Source: Pseudomonadota bacterium | GTDB taxonomy: Bacteria > Myxococcota_A > Polyangia > Polyangiales > Polyangiaceae | Reading direction: 5' to 3' | Assembly: GCA_023431345.1 (NCBI GenBank) | Contig: JAEYWK010000092.1 | Span: 1-64,000, forward strand | Length of the DNA stretch: 64,000 nucleotides | In this document: one piece after another, positions 42,449 to 51,474 of the stretch | Numbering within the stretch: position 1 is the stretch's first letter | How the letters are laid out: every line of letters begins with the position of its first letter | The notes under the pieces: generated by a model | The model's input: the letters and a program-made list of their open reading frames with translations, nothing else | Database searches by the model: none | What the model was told of the DNA's origin: nothing | Translations under genes and position numbers: made by a program

Positions 42449-44230
42449 TCAGCGCACGTCGTATTTCTCCGGCACTGGGCACTCGACCGGGCCGCCGCCA
42501 CCCGCGCCGCCCGGCACGATGCCGCCGCCAACGCCCACGCCGTCAGTCGCTCCCGCGCCACCGGCAGGAGCCGCAACGCCTCCTACTCCGCCGATCACGC
42601 CGGCGCCTCGAGACGGGCCGTCCGGGTCGCCCGGCAGAGGCTTGCCCGGCGGGATGCACTGGTCACCGCAAACCTCGTAGTACACGCACACCCCCTTGCA
42701 GTCGACCAGCGGCCACTCGCAATACAAGCCGCCGTCGCGGTATTCCTCGAGTCGCGCGGGCATGCTCTCCAGACGTTCGACGAAGAACGTCTTGATCTCG
42801 GTGAAGCGACCAGCGTCTCCCGCGCGCAGCATGCCGTGAGCGTCGAGCTCCTCGTAAACGGAGTCGAGGAATTTGGCAGGATCGATCTCGACCATGTCGG
42901 CGATCACGTCTTCACACGCCGTGATCGTGTCCGCCCAGCACGTCTCGTCGGACTGACAGCCCTGCGCCAGCACGCTGCCGCCGGGGAGCGGCGTATCGCC
43001 GTAGTTGCCGAGGCTCATGTCCACCGAGTAGGGCAGATACTGGAACTTGCCGTCAGCCCGCTCCACGAGCACGTTGTTGTTGCTGTTGTGGAAAGTGTCG
43101 TCGCCGGTGGCAAGCAGCCACGACAGGCACTGCGCGCGGTGAAACGCGGGCCAATCCACGTACTCCTCGAGCGCCTCGTCGAAGCCCTCGCCACGGGGCG
43201 TCTCCCGCAGCTTGGCCTCGAGCTCCTTGACGCGCGTAGCATCGCACTTGCCGATTTGACAATTCTCGGGGTCATCGAAGAGGCTCGAGCCGCGCCGAGG
43301 GATGCCGACGTCGCCTTGATTGAAGTCGCCGACGTACTCCCACATGTTGGCGCAGCCGCCGCCGAGCTCTTCTTCGTACCGCTCACAAAACTTGCGCTTG
43401 TAGCGCTCTACCAAGATGTACGGAATCTTGACGTCTTTCCCCCAAACGTTGCTGGAGACCCAAGCGTAGGTGGTGAGCGGCGCGGGATAGCCCAGCTTCT
43501 TGTACAGCTCGTACACGACGCGATCGCGGAAGATGCTGCCGCGCTGACCATTGTTGAAGCGCAGGTGCTCGTAGCCGCCGATGCGTTGATCGTCGATGAA
43601 CTCGTCGGCGTCGATGTTCAGGTTGGGGATGTTGTTCGGGTCCCAAGGAAAGCGCGAATATTGACCGACGATGCGCGCCTGCACCTTGCCGTAGTCGGCG
43701 ATCTGCAGCCTCTCGCCGGCGCTGGTGATCCACAGGTGATCGACCCAGTTGGCTTTTCCGCTTCCGCCAGGCGTGTAGAGGCCGTCCTCGAAGCAGCAGA
43801 TCGGCCCGCCGCCTCCGGGCTTACCCTGGTTCATCGCGAGCAGCTGCGCATCCGAGACCGCGAACCAGTAGTGGTTACCGACCTTACCGAACACGTCGAG
43901 CTCGTGCTCTGCGACGCTCGTGTTGGCGCGCGGCGCGCCAGGGTAAAGCCGATCGACGGAGGAGCCTTCACCGCCCGCTCCCGCGTCGCCATCGTTGACG
44001 TCACCGGCCTCACCGCCTCCGCCCGTCGCCGAGCCGGCGCGGCTCGGTCCGTCGCCCCCATCGCCTGGCTTCGGCTCCGCATCCGCGCCGCCGTCGCCGT
44101 CGCCGTAGTAGTTCTCGCGAAAGTACTCGTTGTTGATCTCATCGCCGCACGCCAGCGCCAACGTCGCGGGCGCAGCCAAGAGGGCGAGGCAGGAGAGGCG
44201 CGACCGAGCCGCGAAGATTGCTTTGCTCAT
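42449..44230 (-). CDS. CotH-like lipoprotein (first of three)
   Basis: The 593-residue precursor has lipobox LALAC (Cys 28), an Asp/Gly-rich linker, and a large domain with the layout of CotH, an atypical kinase of spore coats: WVDHLWITSAGERL, QYSRFPWDPNNIPNLNID, YEHLRFNNGQRGSIFRDRVVYELYKK in pieces, PYILVERYK and FQYLPYSVDMSLGNYG, where the Asp corresponds to the metal/ATP site region in CotH. Many Cys residues and a Gly-rich tail end the protein. ATG 44230 has GAAGGA upstream. The next gene upstream is a close paralogue. Kinase activity is not proven, as ATP-binding residues diverge. Confidence 0.7.
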   Translation of the reverse strand: MSKAIFAARSRLSCLALLAAPATLALACGDEINNEYFRENYYGDGDGGADAEPKPGDGGDGPSRAGSATGGGGEAGDVNDGDAGAGGEGSSVDRLYPGAPRANTSVAEHELDVFGKVGNHYWFAVSDAQLLAMNQGKPGGGGPICCFEDGLYTPGGSGKANWVDHLWITSAGERLQIADYGKVQARIVGQYSRFPWDPNNIPNLNIDADEFIDDQRIGGYEHLRFNNGQRGSIFRDRVVYELYKKLGYPAPLTTYAWVSSNVWGKDVKIPYILVERYKRKFCERYEEELGGGCANMWEYVGDFNQGDVGIPRRGSSLFDDPENCQIGKCDATRVKELEAKLRETPRGEGFDEALEEYVDWPAFHRAQCLSWLLATGDDTFHNSNNNVLVERADGKFQYLPYSVDMSLGNYGDTPLPGGSVLAQGCQSDETCWADTITACEDVIADMVEIDPAKFLDSVYEELDAHGMLRAGDAGRFTEIKTFFVERLESMPARLEEYRDGGLYCEWPLVDCKGVCVYYEVCGDQCIPPGKPLPGDPDGPSRGAGVIGGVGGVAAPAGGAGATDGVGVGGGIVPGGAGGGGPVECPVPEKYDVR

Positions 44231-44276
44231 TCTTCGATCCTTCGTTGTCCGAAGCAGAGAAACTCTTCGCGATCGC

Positions 44277-45971
44277 TCAGCGATCGACTCCGTAGCTCAC
44301 GATCATGGGGCATTCGATCGGCCCACCGCCGCCGATCGGCGCATCCCCGCCTGCCACGCCGCCGCTCTCCCCAAGTAGAGGCACGGGCTCGGGCTTGGGA
44401 GGCACGCACGGCTCCTGACACTCCCAATACTCCACACACGTGCCGTGGCAGTCGACCTGCGGATACACGCAGAACTCGCCCGTGCGGTAGTCCTCGAGCT
44501 CCTTCGGCAAATTCTCGAGCCGCTCGGTGAAGTAGTCGTAGATGCCCTGGTAGTTGCCGTCGTCGCCGGGACGCAGCATCCCGTGGTCGTCGAGCTCCTT
44601 CCAAATGCCTTCGAGGTACGCATGCGGGTCGAGCTCCTGCAGCTGGGTGATCACCTGCTCGCAGACGTCGAGCGTATCTTGCCAGCAGCTCTCTTCCGCT
44701 TGGCAGCCGCGGGCGAGGGCGTTGCCTTCGCCGGGCAAGCCGACGCTCCAGCCACCGCCGCCGAAGCCCAGGCTGATGTCGACCGAATACGGCAAGAACT
44801 GGAACTTGCCGTCGCCGCGCTCGACGAGCACCACGTTGTTGCTGGCGTGGATCGGGTCATCCGAAGTCGACAGCACCCACGACAAGCACTGGAAACGGTG
44901 AAACGCCGGCCAATCGACGTACTCTTCGAGGGCAGCCTTGAAGCCCTCCCCCTTCGGCGCCTCGGCCAGCCTGGCCTCCAGCTCCTTGGCGCGGGTCGCG
45001 TCGCACTCGCCGATCTGGCAGTTCTCGGGGTCGTCGAACAGGCTGGCCCCCTTGCCGGCTTTGGGCCCACCGCCGTCCCCTTGATTGAAGTCGCCGTAGT
45101 ACTCCCACATGTTGGGGCAGCCGCCGCCGAACTCCTCTTCGTAGCGCCGGCAGAAGACGCGCTTGTAACGCTCGACGAGGATGTAGGGGATCTCGATGCC
45201 TGGCCCCCAAACGTTGCCGCCTACCCAGGCGTAGGTAACGAGCGGCGCCGGATAGTCGAGCATGCGATACAAGTCGTACGCCACGCGATCACGGAAGATG
45301 CTCCCGCGCTGACCGTTGCTGAAGCGTAGGTGCTCATAGCCAGCGATGCGCTGGCCCTCGACGAACTGGTCGGAGTCGATGTTCAAGTTGGGAATGTTGT
45401 TCGCGTCCCACGGGAAGCGTGAGTAGTTACCCACGATGCGCGCCTGCACCTTGCCGTAGTCCGCGGTCTGCGGCCGCTTGCCCGCTGTCGTGATGAACAG
45501 GTGGTCGACCCACTTGGCCTTGCCGCCGCCGCCGGGCCGGTAAATGCCGTCGCCTCCTCCGCCCGGGCCCTCCTCGTTCATCTGCTTGAGCTGATCATCC
45601 GAGACCGCGAACCAGTAGTGATTGCCGGGCTCCCATAGCTCCAACGGGAGCTCGTCCACGCTCGTGGTGACGGTCGGCGCGTCGGGGTAACGCGGGTCTC
45701 CGGTGGAAGCGTCTCCGCCCGCGTCTCCCCCCGCGCCTCCGCCACCCACCGGCGCGTTGACCTCCCCACCCTCGCCGCCCGGCGACGAGCTCGCTCCCGC
45801 CTCCCCAGCGGCTCCGCCTTCGGCGCCGTCAGCGCCGCCATCACCGTAGTGATTGGTGATGTTGTACCGATTGTGAATGGTGTCGCCGCACGCTAGAGCC
45901 AAGGCAGCGGGGGCAACGAGGAGGGCGACGAGCGAGAGTCGAAGACGAGCGTCAGATTTGATGGGGGGCAT
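44277..45971 (-). CDS. CotH-like lipoprotein (second of three, paralogue of the first)
   Basis: The 564-residue precursor has the same layout as its neighbour: lipobox LALAC (Cys 28), acidic linker, WVDHLFITTAGKRPQTADYG, RFPWDANNIPNLNIDSDQF, YEHLRFSNGQRGSIFRDRV and FQFLPYSVDISLGFGGG. Long stretches are near-identical to the first copy, so the two arose by tandem duplication; they differ in the linker, an inserted CC segment in the first copy, and the C-terminal tail. The start is ATG 45971; the longer frame to 46130 is not supported. Its stop is 46 bases from the start of the first copy, suggesting one transcript. Confidence 0.7.
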   Translation of the reverse strand: MPPIKSDARLRLSLVALLVAPAALALACGDTIHNRYNITNHYGDGGADGAEGGAAGEAGASSSPGGEGGEVNAPVGGGGAGGDAGGDASTGDPRYPDAPTVTTSVDELPLELWEPGNHYWFAVSDDQLKQMNEEGPGGGGDGIYRPGGGGKAKWVDHLFITTAGKRPQTADYGKVQARIVGNYSRFPWDANNIPNLNIDSDQFVEGQRIAGYEHLRFSNGQRGSIFRDRVAYDLYRMLDYPAPLVTYAWVGGNVWGPGIEIPYILVERYKRVFCRRYEEEFGGGCPNMWEYYGDFNQGDGGGPKAGKGASLFDDPENCQIGECDATRAKELEARLAEAPKGEGFKAALEEYVDWPAFHRFQCLSWVLSTSDDPIHASNNVVLVERGDGKFQFLPYSVDISLGFGGGGWSVGLPGEGNALARGCQAEESCWQDTLDVCEQVITQLQELDPHAYLEGIWKELDDHGMLRPGDDGNYQGIYDYFTERLENLPKELEDYRTGEFCVYPQVDCHGTCVEYWECQEPCVPPKPEPVPLLGESGGVAGGDAPIGGGGPIECPMIVSYGVDR

Positions 45972-46153
45972 GCGGTTGACCGTTTCGGGACCCGGTGTAA
46001 GGCAACCGTTGTGCCGAGGGCACCTGCGCGGCCATTTCGGGATACCGTCTGGGAGCGGTCGCGCGTCGGACGCGCGCGCCGTCCTTCGCGCCGTGACGCC
46101 TCGATCCGAAAGTTGGCACAGCTGAGCCAATGCCGCGTTACGGCTGCGAAGCA

Positions 46154-46198
46154 GAGCGCCAGCGCTCCGCGGCTCCCGTCGCCAGATTGAATCTGGCG
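46154..46198 (-). terminator. Two hairpins after the third CotH gene
   Basis: CGCCAGATT (46180-46188) and AATCTGGCG (46190-46198) form a perfect 9-bp palindrome one base after the stop codon of the third CotH gene (end 46200). GAGCGC-CA-GCGCTC (46154-46167) forms a second. On the minus strand they lie between the third and second CotH genes. No U-tract follows. Confidence 0.5.
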
Positions 46199-46199
46199 C

Positions 46200-47645
46200 T
46201 CAGGGAGCGGCCGAAGCGCGCAGCGCGGCCGGTCGGCCTTGGATGGTAGCGATCAGCGAGTCGAAGCCGGCCTTGATCTGGCTCGCGCTGTATTCCTTGC
46301 GCGGGTCTTTGGTGATCTCGGGCTCGAGCTGAGCGAAGTATTGCTTCGCCAGCGCCTCGAGCCCCATCTGCTCGTAAGCGTCGGCCACTTGATTGACGAC
46401 CTCGAGGTACGCCTCCTTGCAGCCGGGGCTGGCGAGGCAGTTCCTGAAGAGGATGCCGGCCGTGATCTGACCATTGCTGCGATCACCCGCGCGCGCGATG
46501 GCCTGCACGTCGATGAACGGCTTGCCTGAGTCTCGGAAGGGCTTCATCGACATATCCATGCCCCACGGCAGCATCGTGAACTTGTTCACCGTCGGGTCCC
46601 GGTAGATGCGGAAGTTGTTCGGGTAAAAGACAGTGTACGAATACATATCCCACTGGTTCACCGCCGCCTCCGCGGCCGTGAACTCGAGCCAATGGGCCAT
46701 GTCCAGCTGCGTGCCAACATCGGCGATGAACGTGGCTGCTTTGGCCGTCGAGACGGCGGCGATCAGCGCGACCAGGTCGGAGCGGTCGTTCTCTTGTTCG
46801 TTGGTCTCGAGGTCGAACTTGGTCTCCGCGCCAGGCGTGAAATCGACCTGCCCTTCCTCGTAGAGGTTGCCGTCGTCGCTGCTGAACCAGCGACGCAAGA
46901 AAGTTTTGTCCTCGGCCTCCACGTTGGCGTAAACGCCGAAATACTCACCGTTCACGTACACGAGCGCGCTGTTGCAACGAGGCGCAGGCAGCCCGAGCTC
47001 GCGAAAGACGTGGTACGCCAGGCGCTCGGCGATGAACGAGGGATCCTCTACCATGTTGTTCAGGGTCAAGCGCCGCAGGCCGTGAAAGGTCTGCTTGGAG
47101 ACGAGCTCGTCGAACTTGAGCTTGAACGCTGCCTTCTGTTTGATCGTGCGTAAGCTGCCTTCACCTTTGAGCCGCACGCCGATATCGCTGACACTCACGT
47201 CGCCGAGCCGAAGCGAACCTTTCACGTAGGTCTCGGAGTTGATGCTGGCCATGGACTCGGCGGGCAGTGTGATCTCGAAGCGCGGCAGCTGGGCGGGGTC
47301 GTAGATCTCGTCGCTGGTATCCGGAAGCACGCCGCCATTGCCAGCGTTCCCGAGCCCTCCGCCGCCGCCCGCAGCGACGCCGCCAGCGCTCGTGGCAGCG
47401 CCCGATCCCTCCGCGCCGTTACCGCCCGAGGTGGCAGCACCAGCCTCGCTGGGCTTGCTGCCGGCGGCGCCGGTGCCCTGACCCGCGCCGCCAGTGGACG
47501 CTCCTGCGCCCCCCGACGCCGACGTGGAGCCAGCCCCGATACCGCCGCCATCATCCGCCGCGGGCGTGACCTCGCTGCAAGCCAGCAGCAGCGCCCAGGA
47601 GCAGAAATGCCAGCCACGCGCGCGAAGGATGAAACCGATTGGCAC
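46200..47645 (-). CDS. CotH-family lipoprotein (third of three, canonical form)
   Basis: The 481-residue precursor starts at GTG 47645 and has lipobox LLLAC (Cys 23) and a Gly/Ala/Ser linker to about 105. The CotH domain is typical: FEITLPAESMASINSETYVKG, GVRLKGEGSLR, FKLKFDELV, TFHGLRRLTLNNMVEDPSF, YHVFRELGLPAPRCN, VYVNGEYFGVYANVEAEDKTF and the MLPWGMDMSMKPF motif containing the catalytic-site Asp. CotH proteins are Fam20C-like secretion-pathway kinases of spore coat proteins. It lies upstream of the two diverged paralogues on the same strand, separated by hairpins. Confidence 0.85.
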   Translation of the reverse strand: MPIGFILRARGWHFCSWALLLACSEVTPAADDGGGIGAGSTSASGGAGASTGGAGQGTGAAGSKPSEAGAATSGGNGAEGSGAATSAGGVAAGGGGGLGNAGNGGVLPDTSDEIYDPAQLPRFEITLPAESMASINSETYVKGSLRLGDVSVSDIGVRLKGEGSLRTIKQKAAFKLKFDELVSKQTFHGLRRLTLNNMVEDPSFIAERLAYHVFRELGLPAPRCNSALVYVNGEYFGVYANVEAEDKTFLRRWFSSDDGNLYEEGQVDFTPGAETKFDLETNEQENDRSDLVALIAAVSTAKAATFIADVGTQLDMAHWLEFTAAEAAVNQWDMYSYTVFYPNNFRIYRDPTVNKFTMLPWGMDMSMKPFRDSGKPFIDVQAIARAGDRSNGQITAGILFRNCLASPGCKEAYLEVVNQVADAYEQMGLEALAKQYFAQLEPEITKDPRKEYSASQIKAGFDSLIATIQGRPAALRASAAP

Positions 47646-47849
47646 CCTGCTTGGATGACTCGAGGGCCCTCGAACTGATCAAGAAAGCGTCGCGCCAGCG
47701 CAAACGCCCAGCTTGCCGGGTGGGGCAGCGCGTTGCGGAGCTGGCTAGAGAGCGCTACGCCGAGGTCGCCGCGGCCGTTTGAGCTCACCCGAGCCCGCCC
47801 TCGGTGCTACTCAGGCTCCCGGCGCCCGGGCGCCGCCCCACCCGCCACC

Positions 47850-48827
47850 GTGACCTCCCGCCACGACATCCAGCGAGCCGTCGACGCCTTACGGCAAGGC
47901 AAGCTCGTCGCGTTCCCCACGGAAACGGTTTACGGGCTCGGCGCCGACGCCACGAACCCCGCGGCCGTAGCGCGCATCTTCGCCGTCAAAGGTCGGCCCG
48001 CGAATCACCCCCTCATCGTTCACTTGGGCTCGATGATGGAGCTCGATCGCTGGGCCAGCCAGGTCCCGGCCGCGGCCGAGCGCCTCGCTCGAGCCTGCTG
48101 GCCAGGTCCGCTCACGCTGCTGCTGCCCAAGCACCCCCGCGTCCCGAGCGCGACCACGGGCGGGCTGTCGAGCGTCGGCCTGCGCGTGCCGGCTCATCCC
48201 GTCGCGCTCGAGCTGCTGCGCAGCTTCGGCGGCGGCGTAGCGGCGCCTTCGGCCAATCGCTTCGGTCGCGTGAGCCCGACCCGGGCCGAGCACGTGACGC
48301 TCGATCTGGGCCACGACGTGGACGTGCTGCTCGACGGCGGAGAGTGCGCCGTGGGCGTCGAGTCGACGATCTTGGACCTCACGCGCGAAGTGCCGACCTT
48401 GCTCCGCCCCGGGGGCGTCACGGTCGAGCAGATTGAGTCACTGCTGGGGGTGAACGTCAGCCGCGCCCCCTCGAGCGACACGCGCGCCCCCGGCATGCTC
48501 GCGTCTCACTACGCGCCGCGCGCCCGCGTCGAGGTGCTGCCAGTAACCCGCTTGCCGGCGCGCGCGTCGGAGCTGGCGCAGCGTGGGGAGCGTGTCGTGA
48601 TCTTGGCCGGCGGCGAGGAAAGTAGCTCCGAGCTCCCCGTGCACCCGGCCGTCTCGTGGATAGAGCTGGGCCCCGATGCCGACATCGCCGCGCAGCGCCT
48701 GTACGCCGCCCTCCGCCAAGCCGATGCGGAGGGAGCCAGTGTGATCTTGGCCAGCCCACCGGCTGCACGTGGCTTGGGTGAGGCCTTGGCGGATCGCTTG
48801 ACGAAAGCGGCCGGCCCTCGCCACTAA
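47850..48827 (+). CDS. L-threonylcarbamoyladenylate synthase, Sua5 type
   Basis: The enzyme makes threonylcarbamoyl-AMP from Thr, bicarbonate and ATP for the t6A37 modification of tRNAs reading ANN codons. The 325-residue protein has the catalytic YrdC domain (FPTETVYGLGADATNPAAV, VKGRPANHPL, SSVGLRVPAHP, APSANRFGRVSPT) and the C-terminal Sua5 domain starting RAPGMLASHYAPRARVEV, so it is the long Sua5 form rather than TsaC. The start is GTG 47850; the frame extends upstream to 47733 with low-quality sequence. Identification is very sure. Confidence 0.93.
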   Translation: MTSRHDIQRAVDALRQGKLVAFPTETVYGLGADATNPAAVARIFAVKGRPANHPLIVHLGSMMELDRWASQVPAAAERLARACWPGPLTLLLPKHPRVPSATTGGLSSVGLRVPAHPVALELLRSFGGGVAAPSANRFGRVSPTRAEHVTLDLGHDVDVLLDGGECAVGVESTILDLTREVPTLLRPGGVTVEQIESLLGVNVSRAPSSDTRAPGMLASHYAPRARVEVLPVTRLPARASELAQRGERVVILAGGEESSSELPVHPAVSWIELGPDADIAAQRLYAALRQADAEGASVILASPPAARGLGEALADRLTKAAGPRH

Positions 48828-49070
48828 GTAGTGGAGCCTGATTGCCTCAATGCCAAGACTCTAAACCGGCCAAAGGGCCTACCCTGGTGCGACCCGGGAG
48901 CCGAGAGATTGCCAAGGAAGGTTGCCGTCGTTTGCGGCCATTTTCCATCAGCGGCCGGCCACCCTCTTGCGCCGCACCAGAACTGCGTGTAGCCACATAG
49001 AGAACCTACATTGGCCTACCCATACCTGTCGCGGCTTCGACCTCAACGCAGCCACGGCTGAGCCCGCCCC
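48828..49070. other. Gap before the 49-kb kinase operon
   Basis: A 243-bp region expected to hold the promoter of the kinase operon. Only a 5-bp stem CAGCC/GGCTG at 49049-49060 near the start codon and a TTGCGC at about 48968 were seen. No gene or convincing promoter was recognised. Confidence 0.25.
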
Positions 49071-50480
49071 GTGCAACCCCTAGCCCCCGGCATCATCATC
49101 GCGGAACGCTACCGCCTCGAGCGCAAGCTCGGCGCCGGCGGCATGGGCTCGGTGTGGCTGGCGAATGACCTGTCGCTCGGTAGCACGTGCGCCATCAAGC
49201 TCGTCGATCCCGACAAGGTCGGAAACGAAGAGGTGCGCGTTCGCTTCCAGCGCGAGGCGCGGGCGGCGGCGCAGATACGCTCCGCCAACGTGGTCGACGT
49301 GTTCGATCACGGGCTGTGGCTGGGCGTGCCCTTCATCGTGATGGAGTACCTCGAGGGTGAAGACCTCGGCGCGCGCCTCGACCGCAAGGGCCGGCTCGAT
49401 CTGCGCGAGACGTACGACATCGTGGCGCAGGTGGCGCGAGCGCTCGTGCGCGCCCACGCCATGGGAATCGTGCACCGCGATCTGAAGCCCGAGAACATCT
49501 TCTTGGTGCCAGGCGACGATCATGAGGTCGCCAAGGTGCTGGATTTCGGCATCGCGAAGCTCGATCAGTATTCGCTGCGCGACAAGACGACGAAGACTGG
49601 CTCGTTCATGGGTACGCCGTACTACATGAGCCCCGAGCAAGCGCGCGGCCGGAACATCGATTGGCGCTCGGATTTGTGGGCGCTCGGCGTGATCGTGTTC
49701 CAGTGCCTGACCGGCAAGCCGCCGTTCGAGAGCGAGGCCCTCGGCGACCTGATGGGGATGATCTTGTACGATCCGATCCCCAAGATCACCGACCGTGATA
49801 GCAGCCTGCCACCCGAGGTGGAGGCGTTCTGGGAGCGCGCTTGCAATCGCGATCGCGAGCTGCGCTTTCAATCCGCCAAAGAGCTAGCTGACGCGCTCGC
49901 CGAGACCGCGATGCTCGAGCGGCGCGAAGTGCCGACCCTGCCGCCGCGCACGTCCTTCACGAGCCTGGTCGACTCCGAGCAGCAGAGCCTGCCTCCCATG
50001 TCGCACAACGTAGGCCGCGCTTCGCTCGTGAGCTATCCGGAGCCGCCGCTCCTGAGCGACGCCAGCGAGAGCGACTTCGAGACGGGCGCGCCTGTCTCCC
50101 GCACGCGCCGCTCCGTCCTGCCCACGCTCACCGATCTGACGCCGAAGCAGCGTAAAGTGGCGTTTTTCTCGGGCGTGGCCGCGATGGCGCTCATTGGTGC
50201 GGGCGTCGTGATGGCCGTCCAAAGTGACGCTAGCGGCGCGCGTGCCGGCGCGGAGGGCATGGACGCCCCGGTGGCCGCGCCCGCGCCGCCGCCGGTGCCG
50301 ATCGTAGAGCCTCGCCTCGCGGATGCTCCGCCAGCCCCGCTCCCTCCTCCTCTGCCCTCTGCCAGCGCGAACGCTCCGAGCCGTGAACTGGACGAAGCGC
50401 AGAAGAAGAAGGATAAGAAGAGACGATCGGGTAACGTCGCGCCGAGTAGTCCGGCCGGCAACCCCGACTACGGCATCTGA
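49071..50480 (+). CDS. Ser/Thr protein kinase, first gene of a kinase / PEGA / Cys-repeat lipoprotein operon
   Basis: The 469-residue protein has a complete Hanks-type kinase domain (about 14-280): GAGGMGSVWLA, K43 in AIKLV, HRDLKPEN with D137, DFGIAK with D158, and a normal activation segment GSFMGTPYYMSPEQ. It should be active. A linker with Ser/Thr-rich sequence leads to one membrane helix (VAFFSGVAAMALIGAGVVMAV, about 365-385) and a Pro/Ala-rich outer tail ending in a basic cluster. The start is GTG 49071. The next gene begins 16 bases after its stop, and a third overlaps that one. Confidence 0.93.
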   Translation: MQPLAPGIIIAERYRLERKLGAGGMGSVWLANDLSLGSTCAIKLVDPDKVGNEEVRVRFQREARAAAQIRSANVVDVFDHGLWLGVPFIVMEYLEGEDLGARLDRKGRLDLRETYDIVAQVARALVRAHAMGIVHRDLKPENIFLVPGDDHEVAKVLDFGIAKLDQYSLRDKTTKTGSFMGTPYYMSPEQARGRNIDWRSDLWALGVIVFQCLTGKPPFESEALGDLMGMILYDPIPKITDRDSSLPPEVEAFWERACNRDRELRFQSAKELADALAETAMLERREVPTLPPRTSFTSLVDSEQQSLPPMSHNVGRASLVSYPEPPLLSDASESDFETGAPVSRTRRSVLPTLTDLTPKQRKVAFFSGVAAMALIGAGVVMAVQSDASGARAGAEGMDAPVAAPAPPPVPIVEPRLADAPPAPLPPPLPSASANAPSRELDEAQKKKDKKRRSGNVAPSSPAGNPDYGI

Positions 50481-50496
50481 CGACGGGATCTGCAGC

Positions 50497-51474
50497 ATGA
50501 AGCTCGTGACGCTCTGCGTGGGGCTGCTCTGTCTATTGCTGAGCGTGGGAGCGGAGGCGGCACAGCCGACCGAGGCTGATCGCGCAACCGCGCGCGCGCT
50601 GGCGCTCGAGGGGAACGCGGCGCTGCAAAAGAAAGACTACGCCACGGCCGCGGACCGCTTTCGGCGCGCCGACGCGCTGGTGCACGCGCCAACGTTGGTC
50701 GTCGATTGGGCTCGCGCCCTGCACGGGCTCGGCCGCTTCGTCGAGGCACACGAGAAATACGAGCTCGTGCTCCGTGAGGGTGTGGATGCCTCGGCTCCCA
50801 AGAGTTGGCAGCGCGCCCTCGCAGACGCCAAGAAAGAGCTCGAGGCGCTCAAGCCACGCCTCGCGTGGATCACGGTCGTGCTGAGAGAGCCCCACGAGGC
50901 CAGCGTCAAGATCGACGGGGCTCCGGTGCCCGCGGCGGCGCTCGGAGTGAAGCGCGCGGCCGATCCGGGCTTCCCCGAGGTGACGGTGGACGCTTTCGGC
51001 TACGAGTCCTTCAAACAGACGGTGACGGTGGGTCCGGGCGAAGAGAAGCTGCTGGAGGTCACCCTGCAAAAGCTGCCGGACGCCCCGCGCCTCGCGCCCG
51101 ATACCAGTAACGCCTACCGGCCTCGGCAGCGCAGTAACACGCGGCGTACGCTCAGCTACGTGGCCTTCGGTGTCGGCGGCGCCGCGCTCGTCACGGGCGG
51201 AGTGTTCGGAGGGCTCGCGTACAAGAAGCACGGCGACCTCGACGATGAATGCATCGACGGAAAGTGTCCGTCGTCCTCCGCGAAGAAGCGCGACACCTAC
51301 TATTTGTACGCGACGACCTCGACCATCGGCGTGGCGGTGGGCGCAGCTGGGCTCGGCGCCGGTCTCGTGCTGCTGCTGACGGAGCCGAAAACCACGGAGA
51401 CGGCGGGCGGCCGCCTGCGCGTGCGGCCGCTCATCGGGCTGGGAGTGCTCGGAGCGCAGGGGAGCTTCCAATGA
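50497..51474 (+). CDS. TPR/PEGA-like envelope protein
   Basis: The 325-residue precursor has a cleavable signal peptide (LCVGLLCLLLSVGAEAAQ), a TPR-like helical repeat region (ALEGNAALQKKDYATAADRFRRA) and a PEGA-like beta domain (ITVVLREPHEASVKIDGAPV to PGEEKLLEVTLQ), then two membrane helices (VAFGVGGAALVTGGVFGGLAY and TTSTIGVAVGAAGLGAGLVLLL). This order is frequent in myxobacteria beside kinases. ATG 50497 is chosen; a frame beginning at 50323 overlaps the kinase gene. Its stop overlaps the next start (ATGA at 51471). Confidence 0.8.
   Translation: MKLVTLCVGLLCLLLSVGAEAAQPTEADRATARALALEGNAALQKKDYATAADRFRRADALVHAPTLVVDWARALHGLGRFVEAHEKYELVLREGVDASAPKSWQRALADAKKELEALKPRLAWITVVLREPHEASVKIDGAPVPAAALGVKRAADPGFPEVTVDAFGYESFKQTVTVGPGEEKLLEVTLQKLPDAPRLAPDTSNAYRPRQRSNTRRTLSYVAFGVGGAALVTGGVFGGLAYKKHGDLDDECIDGKCPSSSAKKRDTYYLYATTSTIGVAVGAAGLGAGLVLLLTEPKTTETAGGRLRVRPLIGLGVLGAQGSFQ

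Noticed and set aside
42836..44530. 564-codon plus-strand frame opposite the first CotH-like gene
   Set aside because: It runs antisense through a well-supported lipoprotein and beyond its ends, with no recognisable motif and atypical composition.
47628..47644. TGAAACCGATTGG as another copy of the LacI-like operator
   Set aside because: It lies inside the coding start of the third CotH gene, is not palindromic, and is probably chance.
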